Origin: Lottia gigantea
Lineage: Eukaryota > Mollusca > Gastropoda > Lottiidae
NCBI RefSeq assembly: GCF_000327385.1
Contig: NW_008708986.1
Span: 4,193,595 to 4,257,594, forward strand
Length of the DNA stretch: 64,000 nt
Direction: 5' to 3'
Of the stretch, positions 39,205 through 50,259 are shown in pieces. The position numbers and the translations under genes were made by a program. How positions within the stretch are numbered: the first letter of the stretch is position 1; every line of letters begins with the position of its first letter. The notes under the pieces are model-generated. The model was not told where the DNA came from and searched no databases. It saw only the letters and a list, made by a program, of their open reading frames with translations.

Positions 39205-39850
39205 GTAACGTTGAAATTTGAACTGAAGGAACAAACCCGTCTGAAGTTTCTATGTGGCAAATTTCAAGTTCGTACCTTGGAACCTCTGCCTGCTACAGCT
39301 TTTTTAGTCTTAGGCTTTTCCGTAAACTAAAATATGAGCGATCTTCCTCTTGTAAATAAGGGTGAAACTTCAAAGTCGACTTTCGCAAAAGTTTGTAAAA
39401 AATAGAAATTCTATGTTCAATATATTGTCAAAATTGACCGAGATATTGCCATTTCAAGTTTTCTTAGGGGGTCACTTCCAAACTATACGGTTCAAAAAAC
39501 ATGTTAAGGTTAAGACCAAAACTATCATAGATGTAATGTTGCAATTTGGACTAAAGGGACACAAACGATGGAAATTGAAAGTCCTTTCTTGGAAACTCTG
39601 CCTGCTACTGCACGTTTAGTCCCAGACCTTTCCCTAAACTAAAATATGAGCGATTTTCCTCTTGAAAATAAAGGTGATAAGGCGATTTTCTCAAAAGTTT
39701 GAAAAAAGTCCGATTATCTGTTTGGAACTGAAATAGACTCAAGACATGATAAACTTTCAAAACTTTGACAGGCTACAATTAAAAAGCTATCAGAGATGTA
39801 ATGATGCCATTCGGACTGAAGGAGCACGCCAGTCTGAAGTGGCTGTGTTC
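39205..39850 (+). repeat. Degenerate tandem duplication (~265-330 bp units, 2.3 copies)
   Basis: Units begin TAACGTTGAAATTTGAACTG (39205), TAATGTTGCAATTTGGACTA (39534) and TAATGATGCCATTCGGACTG (39799). Both full units share CTCTGCCTGCTAC and AAACTAAAATATGAGCGAT. The unit spacing, 329 then 265 bp, shows an internal deletion in the second. Origin unknown; not recognisably coding. Confidence 0.6.
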
Positions 39851-41478
39851 TAAATATTATTCCTCTTTCCTATTTCCTCCATCAAAGATGAGATGTGGGA
39901 AATCTCCATAAAATAGGGTTTAGTTTTTCTGACTCTACTCACGCCAATAACGTCAAAATATCCGAGACGGGAATAAAGGCAGATGTTTCGGAATAATTCC
40001 CAATCTGGTTTGAATTTAGTTATATTTTGTACAATATTATGACTTAGTAATAAACTATAGTCACATTGATCAGTTTTCACATTTGTGGTTTTTATTGGGC
40101 AATGTATTTTTCCTGCAAATGGTCAAAGGGGGATAATTTGAAATTCGTTTGGTCTGTAGTCTTGGTATGATATAATTATAACCAGCAGTGTTATTCGCAA
40201 TCCATATGACAAGTTGAGTCATGCACAGAAAACAGACAATTGAATGTTAGAGCCATTGATATTTCGATTTTTATAGGTAGTTATTCTATATTTATCCTTA
40301 AATTATGTTTTACAGCTAAATGGGGGTTAACTAGAAAAAAATAAAAGATATTAAGTCAATTTAGACTAACAATAATCACTATGCAAACATTTCCTTGTTC
40401 CATTGACGATGTAAATTTTTGATAGGCAGTATTTTACTCATAAAATACATAATATACCCTTTCATCACTTATTGGTTCTTTAGGTTTAGATTTGTTCTTA
40501 GATGATTGGCGGATTGCTCGCATATTTGGAATGATAATTTTGTACATTTCTGTAAAACTCCAGCTAGATTTTCATATTTAAAAAAGATTTTATATTTATG
40601 ATAAATCATTTATTACTAAAATTAAATATACATTACATTTAAAAGAAATTCTACCAGATAGCAGTGTGTTGTAAATAATTCTAAAATATATATTGTAGGG
40701 CATTAACACCTCATTAGGTTTATTTCTTAAACCATACAGTGGTTGTCCCAACTGACCCCTCCTGAAGCCCCACCTGAAGCTCCTCGGTTGGATTTTCAAA
40801 AACTTTTACATTGGTCGGCGTATCATTTATTTTTGTCGAATCGTTTCTTCTCGGAATCAGAGATACGGCATAGTCAAAGACATTTATTCACATCTGGGTA
40901 AGATTCAAAACATAATTATTTTTTTTTATTTTGAGGTAGTTTAGGTCAAAATAAACATTCAAGAGCTGTAATTTTATTTGTTCAGTTTTAATTGTTAATT
41001 AAGTTGAAAACTACTCCAGATATGAATGGGTATCTTTGAACATCTATGTAAGATATTATACCTCGCTAACTGTAGTATTTACTCACAAAGCTTAGATAAA
41101 GCCCGCATTATCGTCACATTTTTTTCAAAAGAGAAGTGATAGAAAAATCACCAAATGGATATCAGTAAATAAATGTCGGCGCAAAGTACATTAAAAAGCA
41201 CACAATATTTGGCACAAATAAAAATACACAAAAGCTGGCCTCTTCTGTCACATTATTTCATGTTTAAAGGTCGGTCCCCAAAATTTCATTAAAATTTTTA
41301 GTATTCAGTTCCAAAACAACCACATACATTGTAAGATGGATGGTAACGTACTTCAAAATTTGAACGTAAATTCGGGAGCAAATCTTTAAGCATATCAGGC
41401 GAATGTCTTTCTAGTTGGCCTATAACTTCACTATTAAATGGCCAGCCCTGTGTCTAATCACAACCATTTCAGACTAAC
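39851..41478. other. Intergenic between lectin and PDGF/VEGF-like genes, nothing supportable
   Basis: AT-rich. It holds the growth factor's 3' UTR, with a possible minus-strand AATAAA at 40973-40978, about 500 nt after the stop. No gene was seen. Confidence 0.4.
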
Positions 41479-44400
41479 TTATCGAGGGCTACACAGGCAT
41501 CTCCCGTTACGTTGAATCGAAACCCAGTTGAACGGACAGCGTGTATGTCGACAGGGGTTGACTGCGACTGGACGGCTGGTGGTTGTAGTTGTAGTTGTTG
41601 TGGTTGTTGTTGTAGGTGTTGGTGTTGTTGTTGTTGGTGCTGGTGCTGCAGTTGAAGGTATCTCATCAATCTGATTAAAAGGAGGAATGTCTCCTGGTCT
41701 GAGAACCTGAATATTGGTTTCAGGTTGATTTCCAGCTTCTGATTGGATGATACCATGACCCAGATCAATGGCGATGTTGGCCTCTTGTGCTTCCTCTGAT
41801 ATTACGCATCTGCAAATAAAAAGAGTTAGTATACTTTTAACGAATGGTTGGAATGAAAAACACATAATGGCTATAATAATGGAATTGAAATGAAGGAATA
41901 TAGTCAATTATGTCAATACTAATGCAAACGTACACATAAAAAAATATAAAGCGTTAATATCACAGAATATTCTTCCAAATATTAAAACTTCAAAAATCCA
42001 CGAATTCATTGATTAGTGGTTGGGATTTATTACAAACGATATCAACTAATGTTAGTCCTTACCTGCATCTATCCTCATCAAAAAAAGTGTTTCTTGGACA
42101 ATTATATTGACGGGTATAGTCAGGACATCTACATTCGCAGTGATCAGAATCCCAGATTTGGGCCTGTGTACATTCTGTTCGGTAATTACAGACGCATATG
42201 CATTCTTCGGGTATAAATCTTTGATACGGTTCACAATCAAGTGGGTTCAGTTTACAGACGACCTTGCATGACAAATGTCTCTCAATATTAACAGCTAAAG
42301 GTCCAGCCCATTCTAAATAAAGAGAACCCTCTTCTATAACATCAGCTCGCAGAACCTGAAAACAAGTCGAGAACCCGTCAACCGGTGTGCCAAATAATCT
42401 CAAAATATAATCAAACTAATATAACAACAACAGTATAAATTGTTGAAAGAGAGATTATGTTTTTCCACATCATACAGAATATTAGATTTAAAGGAAGAAG
42501 GAAGTGGTAACAGAAAGGGTTTCTAGTTCATGGAATAGTTGTGATATTTGCATCGCATTCGAACAAATATACATGTTCAATTAGGCGGGATCAATGTCTA
42601 TCAAAATTAATTTTATCTGATCGATCTTGATTGATTTAACATGATTGCAAATTTAGTCCCATGCACAAATTTTAAATCCTGTAACGCCATTTAGGTTCTT
42701 CTTATCAAACAAGTGGTTGCCTAGCAAGATACGCACACTTCCCTGATAAATGTTCAGTAAATCAAAGGTGGTATCAGTATCAGTATCAGTATCAAATCGT
42801 ACCAAAAATCTAATTTGTACAAGATATTGTCGATTTAATCAAACACATAAAATTTCATAAAATTTGGACATAAACTGCTAGCAAATTCTAATGCAAGTCA
42901 ATAATAGGGCATTAACTCAAATTCCATTCATTGAAAAATCGTCAAATTCAAACTTGACCAAGATCTCATGAATATAAATGATCACACCAAATTTCATTAA
43001 AATCAGATATAAGACTCTATTGTGTTCACGAGCCAATTGTGGGCGGACGGACGGACAGGGGTGACGAAAATATACGATCACATTAAAATGTGGGCGTATA
43101 AAAAATATGCCAATAGAGGCGTATTCTACACATTGACGAAGAACTCACGTGATATTGTGCCATCTCTTTTTCATCAGGTACACAAACCAACTTTTCAGAT
43201 GGACAACATCCGCCACATCTCTCAATCATTGTACATTCCGGCCAGTAGACAAACCCAGCTGGATCGTTAACAGCACGTGGTATAGCGACAGACATTGGTC
43301 TTGGGGAACATTCATCAGGAAATGCCAATCTTGCTCCACCACTGATGTAAGCCTTCTCTCCATTTGTTCCGTTGTCTGCTGACTCAAATGGATAAACTGA
43401 AAGTAAAATGGAATGTGATAAGTTTGTTTATCCTGCAAAGGAAGATCCTTTAATTTGTTTAGACAAACATCGACATAACTGGCCGAACTGAGCCCACCTA
43501 CTTCCCTGTCATAAATGTCTTATATTTATACATTCTATAATAGCTCTAAAAAGGGTTGGTAGTTAGGTCAAACATCCATCCACAGTAACAGGGCAAGGAA
43601 TTGCATGTACCATATTTTTTAAGCAAGACATCATATTTGTGTGTATATGTTATGAGTATATGGAAAGGAGTGCTTTTTATTACAAATATTAACAAAATAG
43701 GCCTACCATCATTTATTGTGAGTGGATGTCCATCTTTTTGTACGGAAGATAAAAACGCCTCCAAAGAGATTCCTCTAACTATCTGTCTTCTGAGCTGCTC
43801 TGAAAGTTCTTCAGGTACCCTCGGTGGTAAGTTGACAGCCACATCCACATTAGCTGTGGTCCTTTTTTGTCGGTTTGTGACTGACGAGTCGCATAGCTGA
43901 AAGAAAAACACAGTTGTTAAGAAATCGTGACTTTCTATGATATGCGACAGACAATACTTAGGTAAATTAAAGGATTGCACTGAATTGAGTCAATCGTAGC
44001 GAAAATATAGAACCTTATCCAATCTAGGCGATCTACGATCTAATACTATTAAATCTAAAACGGCTATTTGGGGATATAAAATATTTCAGCAAACATTTGC
44101 CTTTCCGGACCATTGAAGGTTCTTTGGGGTTATTGTTGTTGTTTCTTACAATGTTAAGTGCATTGGGGTCTTTTGTGTATCAGCTTGGTATGCTTTCTTA
44201 TTTGATGAACAAAGGGAGGTAATAAATACTGACTTTGTAACTGTTAATAAACACGTTGTACTGAGAGACATTTAAAAGACCTCATTGACCATGGAATTTG
44301 AAAAATGCGGATGAAGTTATAAGAATTTTTTGTTATCATTTATTTTAGATGATTTATATTATATTAAAAATGATGGGGATACAGAGTGAAATGATAAAGT

Positions 44401-47400
44401 ATATATATAGGTCCCTTATCATTTCAATTATATTATCGGAATATACACCCATCAAAATTGCTCTTAGTCCCATTAAAATCTGCTAAACATAAACAAGAAG
44501 AGATATTTTTAGATGCTTCCCATGGAGTTTCACAATCATCATTACCGAGAGTTTAATGTTGACGTGCCAAAATAACCTTTATACTCATTTTGAATGATTT
44601 ACGCCTTCGGAGTAAACATCAATGTCTAACTTAAAGGGACAGATGTGCCATTCTTTTTGACCAATCATACCGTCTCAGAAACGAGATATTTGTAGCTAAG
44701 TAATCAGTAATAGTTTTCAGAGTCAACCGTCGAAATTTGAGCCTTCAGATCTATGTGTGTACAGAATATTTCGCGTTCGAATGTAAAAAAAAATTGGTGC
44801 ACATGTCTTTTTAAGTTTCAAATGATTTTCTGTTAATGTGCCAATTATTGAATTATTCTAACTTGTATAGTTTAATTGTTTAAGGTTTGTCTCTACCATA
44901 CCCAAATAAATTTTAAGGTGCCCTCACACCATAGCTATTACCAGTATTGTGGTAGATTAAAATCCTTTTCATCAACTCCCTGAAACAATTGCATTGGAAT
45001 TTGAGTTGAATATATTTTTTCTTGTAATCTCTTCAGAAGTAATAATCTATGAATAATCTTTAGTGAAACATATTCTGTTTGAATTGAAATAGTTTTCATG
45101 TTGAAATCCATAGTCTCTACTTGTGACCTAGGCCAGTGCTTCTATAGGAGAGTATCCTCTATAACTTCGAAACTTATGACCGTATTCGCGACCATATGCA
45201 ACTATAGTGTATGGTGTGAAAGTCCCTTTAAGATATTGAAAGAATAACAGTGCTAGTGTAACCTATGACCCGTACAATTGTTATAGTTTGTTTAGAAGTT
45301 GTTAATTACCAATTAGTAGAATTATTTATTTATCTCTAATTAATTATCTTATCTTTAGAATGGTCGAATAAACAAACGGCAAGATACTATTTATGTCTTT
45401 ACTAATTGAAGAGTCGTAATGATCACCATACGAACACATGTCAGGATATACGAAGATAATATACCACTACTAATGTTGCTTACTGTTGCTTCTTAAGAAT
45501 TCTTAATTCTATTATAGAAACGTAAGTGATTTACGGAATATGTCTGTAGCAAATATTAGTTAGAAGTGTTATACGATATATTATATTATAATGATATATT
45601 TACAAATGAATTATATATATATATATGTTGATACATCAACACAATATTACATTATGTAAACTAAACAATTTGTTAATACACCATATAAGGTAAATAAACT
45701 TTTAATTTACACAAGTATAATATACTTGCACAGATATGATATAAATATGTTTGTAAATTTTGTAAATGTTATATATCTGTACTGGTATATCATACTAGTT
45801 TATTTACAAATTTATCTATATAGTGTTGAAGTATTGACATGTATATATTGGTATATTGGTGACGTATTTAGAAATAGCTCATTAGCAATCAAATGGTAAT
45901 TATCCAATATCATTTCTCATCCAATTTCCCAGTCAGAGAATCTCTTATCCTACCCAGGAACGCCCGATAGAAGGTTGGTGAAAATTTCCCATTACAGTAA
46001 TTAACGAAATGATATTTGCTCCAAATCATCCACCAATAGGCAGACTAGTATCAATCGCTAGATTTGTTCTCAAGTGGGTTGGTGACTTTGCTACAAAAAA
46101 TAAAGGTGCGAAGGTTCCATACCTCGAGAGGTGCGATGTCTGCCACAAAAAATTATACGTTTCTATCTTTTTAAACCACATGGCCACATTAAGTGTAAAC
46201 AAATTTATTATATATTTCTTCAGTTCTGAATTCTGTGCCAAAAAAAGAAAACTATTGTCACTGCAAACGTTTTTGAAGATAGATAATGTTTATAAAGTGA
46301 TCATGCAACGTGGTGTGCCAAAATTACAAAATCGTTTTAAAACGCAATATAATTTACCGAAATAGTCTTGACATTTCTGTTTCATTTTAACATATTCTAT
46401 TTTTACAAAAGTTCCATCATTTTTATTGTATTTTATTGTTATTCTGTTTCCACGAAATTAGTCTCCGAATTATCGACTCGAAAGAGGAATATGTGAAAGT
46501 TTGAGATGCTAACACTTTTTAGGGGTAGGGGGCTTTAACTTTATTTACAATATATACTAAGACTTTTAAATTTTGCGATCGAATTTGACTGCTCCCATAG
46601 AATTATATATAGAATTACATCTAAATAGCTAATAGCCATGCGAACAATTTAACCTTTACCAAATAACTTATAATATTAAATTTAAATCAAAAATAGGAAA
46701 CCCATGGAGAGAAAAATAATTTAGTCGATGCAGGATCCAAATTTACATATTTCCCATTGATCTGGTCTTGTGCAATGACCTGATGTCAGTCTCTGCAAAC
46801 GCATAGCCAATATAGCTCAGTTTTGTATAAGGCCAACAATCAGGTACAATCTTAACTGTTTTTACTTAAATTTATACAAAATATGCCAGATCCAGAGTTT
46901 CAAATTTCTTTTTTTTTTGAGTTCATGGACAATTCTGTGAGTCTGTGACCCCTACTGGTAAAAACACTCCTGACCTCGGATCTTTATCATTGATTTCGCA
47001 TAATTATAATTTTTCATGAGGATGCTTTTTTCAAATGAGCCACGTAGGCTATTTTCACTCAAAGTTAGTGTGAAAACAGCTCTCAATTTGAATACATAAA
47101 TGATGGAGAAGAAGTCCGTCATAGAAACGTATTGACTTCATAGTAGACTTGTATATAGTTGAAACTACGAGATTTATTTGCCTATTATAGTTGGGTTTTC
47201 TCAATTTGCTAGATATGCAATGACATCATTTAACCGGATATTATTATTCGCATTGACCTCAAATCCTACTTTTAATACCTAAGAAACAGGATGAAAAACA
47301 TGAACTACTTTATAAATTTACAAATTTCCTTTCGTTTGCCAATCAGAATCGTCTGTTCCAGGAATTGTATATATTTACCATTGTAATTGCAGTTTCTTTG

Positions 47401-49907
47401 GCACGAACACTCAAAACACCATCTATCTCTATCACGAGGAGAATTTAATGAGGTTTTTGGTCTGAATGAAGGTGGTCTTGACATGGTTTCAATAGCAACA
47501 TAGGTGATTTTAATACGACTATAACTAGGTGGTGCCAATGTGGTTCCCATATTAAACTAAACTGTTACAATAGTATTATATAAACACATTCAATAAAGGA
47601 GAGTTTGCGTCTACTTTCTGAGCAAGGTCAGAGCTACATTGTTGCCATCATGATCGTATTGTGTCCTAAGCTTTGAAAGTTGGAGAATGTTGGGACATAT
47701 TTGATATGATTGCTCTGGTAATTCCCTTCCAATAGTCTTTGCGATGGTTCAGTGAGTTAGACAAGTTTGCCTTGTAACTTGATGGTCCAAGGTTCGATGC
47801 CTGCAAAATTCGAGATAGAACCGTCGAGTAGTTCTACCCGATTTCTCTACTAGTGGTACAGGTCGGGGTGGTATGGAAAAGTCTGGTTGCTGGGATGGGA
47901 CAATAAAACCGAGGCCTCATGAACTACAGACGTCAAAGATCTCTAAACAGATGGCAATCGAAGAAGAGACAACTGATCGTCTGTTGGGTAAAACGAGGAT
48001 AAAATTAGTCTTGAATATCTTCACATAAACATTTAGGAAGTCTTTGATTGATCTTTGTTTTCACGTACATTGTCAAGTATACGTGGGTCCTAACCTAAAT
48101 ATGTGTATTGATTCTTTTTTTCACGAAGAAGAAAACTTTTTCCTTTATTGTGTTTAAACAATATTGTCTGGTGTTGTTTTCAACTTGTAACCTTGAGTTT
48201 ACTTATTCATATGGTGTAGGTTTCTTGAAGAAACCCTGAGAGAGTAATTTGTTTTCTCTCTGAGGTTTAGAACCAATGAACGAACGAATGAATTTTAGTC
48301 CTCTTTTTCAGCTTTTAATTTGGTTAATGAAGCCTGGCTTAATTTATTGTATCATGGACATTGCGGGCAAAATATGCAAAAACCAACATGAAATATTAAA
48401 CTAATCTGTTTCAAGATGGGGGAAAAAACGTCGACTCTCAAATCATGGCCATTTCTAGATGATAGATATATTTAAAAAGAGAAACTTTCTAAACGCTCAA
48501 TTAAGTTTGTATTGTAAAAGGCAAAATTATATAATAAGAAAAGCTTCAGAAAACTTCTGGCAATAATATATTTTATTTTAGAAAGGACTATTCACTATTC
48601 TTCTTTTTCTAAATAATTTTATTGAGGACAAAAAATCAGAGCCCTTAGTCCTGTCTATTCCTCAGTTACTCGGTTACTCGCGTATAATAAGATATTGAAA
48701 CCGGTTGCAGAAATAAAGTTTAATCATTAACTTATTATAGTGAATTGTTTCCGAGTGCGTAAAGAGGACATCCTAGTACAAAGGAAGTACACATATTTAA
48801 AATTATTTTCCCATTTAAATTGAATATTCGACTGGGTCAAATCCTAATAGCTTGATGTTGTAAGGATGAAGAGGAAATGAGACCATTTTCATTTTAGAGA
48901 ATTATTGTCAATAGCATACTTTACTCGGTCAATTATTCTGAACTCAATTCAGGGGGTTTATCTGAGACTTGTACGGTCATAAACGTATTTAGACTGGCTG
49001 ACTTTTTCTGGACCCTTTAAGGGTTTTCCAAGCCTTTGTCCATTTACGGATCATAGATCGATTGCATTACCCCTTTTTTCCTCTTTAAATCATTACCATT
49101 TCGGGATTTTCTCTGAAGTTTTTCCTGCAATCTTTTTATAATATGTCTGAGAATATAGTTTGACTGAATAGAACAACTTTATCATGATTGTTCAAGTTAA
49201 TGTTAGAATACATTAAAAAAAAATGTAATTTACCATCCCAAGGTTGAAAACCCCTTAATCTAGACATTAATCCCCGCTTCAGTTAATATTTTTTCAATAT
49301 ATAGGATATTCATTAAGGATCTGGAAATTTTGAATGCTGTGCGGTAAGCCGCTCATCACAACTTACATTGCTACTTGAAAAAAATAAAACACCACAGTGT
49401 TCGTATCTGAAACTGGTAACCCTTTAGTTTTTATTTTAAATAAAGTATCAACCAGAGTTCTGTTATGTCTACTTTATCTGCAATGTCAAAATTAACAGTA
49501 TTCTATTGTTCCCAGCCTTATCTCTCAATTTTATTCATATTCATTGTTGGGATCCAGCTACTTTGTGTCTTAATTTCATTTTTAAGCCAATTTAATGCAG
49601 ATAAAAAAGAATAAACGAATTTTAAAGTTTGCCTCTTGGATTTTTTATTCTTTCATATTGTAATTTAGCCTATTCATTTATTTGCAAATTTTATTCGAGA
49701 ACGAAAGATATATGATAATCTGAAGGTTTTAAATCAGATTCTATAAAATATTTTTACGTTAACTAATTATAAATTTTACTTTCAAGAAAGAAATCATTTA
49801 TTTATTCGTAACAAATGTCGCTTACTAAAAAAGGTTTGAATATAAGTTTAGCTTACCTTTGAGAAAATTTGAATAAAATAAATAACAAATGCTATAGTTC
49901 TCCACAT
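41479..49907 (-). CDS. PDGF/VEGF-family growth factor (PVF-like), complete, 370 aa
   Basis: Secreted ligand for PDGF/VEGF-type receptor tyrosine kinases. Exons are 49907-49857, 43896-43707, 43396-43149, 42355-42063 and 41809-41479; phases (0, 1, 0, 2) agree throughout. The signal peptide is about 1-17 (exon 1), with a dibasic region (Arg-Gln-Lys-Arg) after it. The cystine-knot domain is about 110-197: C110, P133-E-C135, the signature R140-C141-G-G-C144-C145, C152, then C193 and C197. After it come Balbiani-ring-3-type modules, C-x10-C-x-C-x-C, at C204-C219 and C225-C240 and a shorter one at C249-C262, as in VEGF-C/D. A linker with a 12-Thr tract (327-338) precedes a final Cys-rich end (C347, C352, C365, C367). 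The final knot motif is C-x3-C, not the usual C-x-C. Exon 1 is the least certain part; it rests on phase, signal-like sequence and the TATA box behind it. Confidence 0.85.
41569..41653 (-). repeat. Threonine-codon (ACN) trinucleotide tract in the growth-factor gene
   Basis: A run of mostly ACN codons in the last exon encodes APTTTTPTP followed by twelve Thr, probably O-glycosylated. The repeated triplets (GTTGTTGGTG style on the plus strand) make length variation between alleles likely. Confidence 0.7.
42771..42794 (+). repeat. Hexanucleotide repeat (GTATCA)4
   Basis: Four perfect copies in intron 3 of the growth-factor gene, just before the relic of the element at 42830-43101. Confidence 0.8.
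42830..43101. mobile_element. Partial inverted copy of the 7626-8202 element
   Basis: Contains GACCAAGATCTCATGAATATAAATGATCACACCAAATTTCATTAAAA in pieces, the reverse complement of the 160-bp monomer, and ends with TGGGCGTAT like that element. It also has GGGCGGACGGACGGACAGG, matching CCGTCGGTCCGTC in the first copy. The left end is unclear. It sits in intron 3 of the growth-factor gene. Confidence 0.6.
44631..44817. mobile_element. MITE-like element, TTAAAGG family (copy 4, internally shortened)
   Basis: Starts TTAAAGGGACAGATGTGCCA, then TGACCAATCAT and GTCTCAGAAACGAG, as in copy 3. It ends GTCTTTTTAA. At about 187 bp it has lost part of the interior. Confidence 0.5.
45620..45849. repeat. 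Foldback (long imperfect inverted repeat), AT-rich
   Basis: Arms of roughly 100 bp pair about a centre near 45755. ATGTTGATACATCAACAC (left) mirrors GTGTTGAAGTATTGACAT (right). GTAAATAAACT mirrors AGTTTATTTAC, and CAGATAT mirrors ATATCTG. It is probably a MITE or foldback element. Confidence 0.55.
47379..47550 (-). other. Possible Cys-bearing exon in intron 1 of the growth-factor gene
   Basis: Open from ATG 47550 to a donor-like G|GTAAAT at 47379-47378, 57 codons plus one base. It encodes a basic, Pro/Ser-rich stretch ending WCFECSCQRNCNYN. The end phase (1) would fit the third coding exon (43396), not the second. There is no signal peptide. It could be an alternative start, an exon of another transcript, or chance. 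Confidence 0.22.
47741..48000 (+). mobile_element. tRNA-derived SINE
   Basis: A box A-like TGGTTCAGTGAG (47745-47756) and a box B-like GGTTCGATGCC about 40 bp later give the split pol III promoter of a tRNA head. The body continues through TTGCTGGGATGGGACAATAA and a GACGTCAAAGATCTC phrase like those in gastropod and bivalve SINEs. The 3' end is not sharply defined. Confidence 0.55.
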
Positions 49908-49992
49908 TCTGCAATAATAGTTATCTCGAACCTTTCCAAGTTTACAAAGTCAACTTAAATTTATCTTTGTCGATAAAAGCCAGTGCGACTAA

Positions 49993-50000
49993 TATTTATA
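49993..50000 (-). promoter_or_regulatory. TATA box of the growth-factor gene
   Basis: TATAAATA on the minus strand, 86 nt upstream of the ATG at 49907, allowing a 5' UTR of about 55 nt. It supports 49907-49857 as the first coding exon. Confidence 0.5.
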
Positions 50001-50178
50001 CAGTAGGTGAGCAATGCCAAGTCGAGTACCGTTTTTGTTGGATTAGGCACTTAAATTTTTGATTATTAGGTCCTAAATGTCTGTTGAAAATTTTATTCCG
50101 TTTATACGTCATGACAATCGGGTCAACGGGCACCTGCGTGAATTCACGAGGTTTTGCGTAGGTTGTCGAGATTTTAGA

Positions 50179-50194
50179 CCGGAAATCGGCCATC
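50179..50194 (+). promoter_or_regulatory. Adjacent ETS-like and YY1-like sites upstream of MED16
   Basis: CCGGAAAT (50179-50186, ETS/GABP core) is followed by GGCCATC (50188-50194, YY1-like core) about 66-80 bp before the MED16 ATG. No TATA box is seen on this side. The pair is usual in TATA-less housekeeping promoters; binding is inference. Confidence 0.35.
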
Positions 50195-50259
50195 GGCGCT
50201 TTGTGCAAAATATAATTATTTTTAATTAAACTGTTTACTTTAAAGTGCAATAATTGAAC

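Larger units (their letters stand above)
43897..49856 (-). other. Growth-factor intron 1 (6.0 kb)
   Basis: Donor GTAAGC at 49856 and acceptor TTCTTTCAG at 43897. It holds a MITE copy at 44631, a foldback at 45620-45849, an exon-like segment at 47379-47550 and a SINE at about 47741. An opposite-strand open frame of 118 codons at 46009-46365 has no recognisable domain and is probably chance. Confidence 0.6.

Noticed and set aside
41469-41768. Gln/His-rich minus-strand frame (QHQHQQQQHQH style)
   Set aside because: Same triplet tract as the Thr run of the growth-factor exon in another frame. The Thr frame is the one in phase with the upstream exons and ends with cysteines.
46009-46365. 118-codon plus-strand frame in growth-factor intron 1
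   Set aside because: No recognisable domain, no introns or promoter, AT-rich codon use. Treated as chance.
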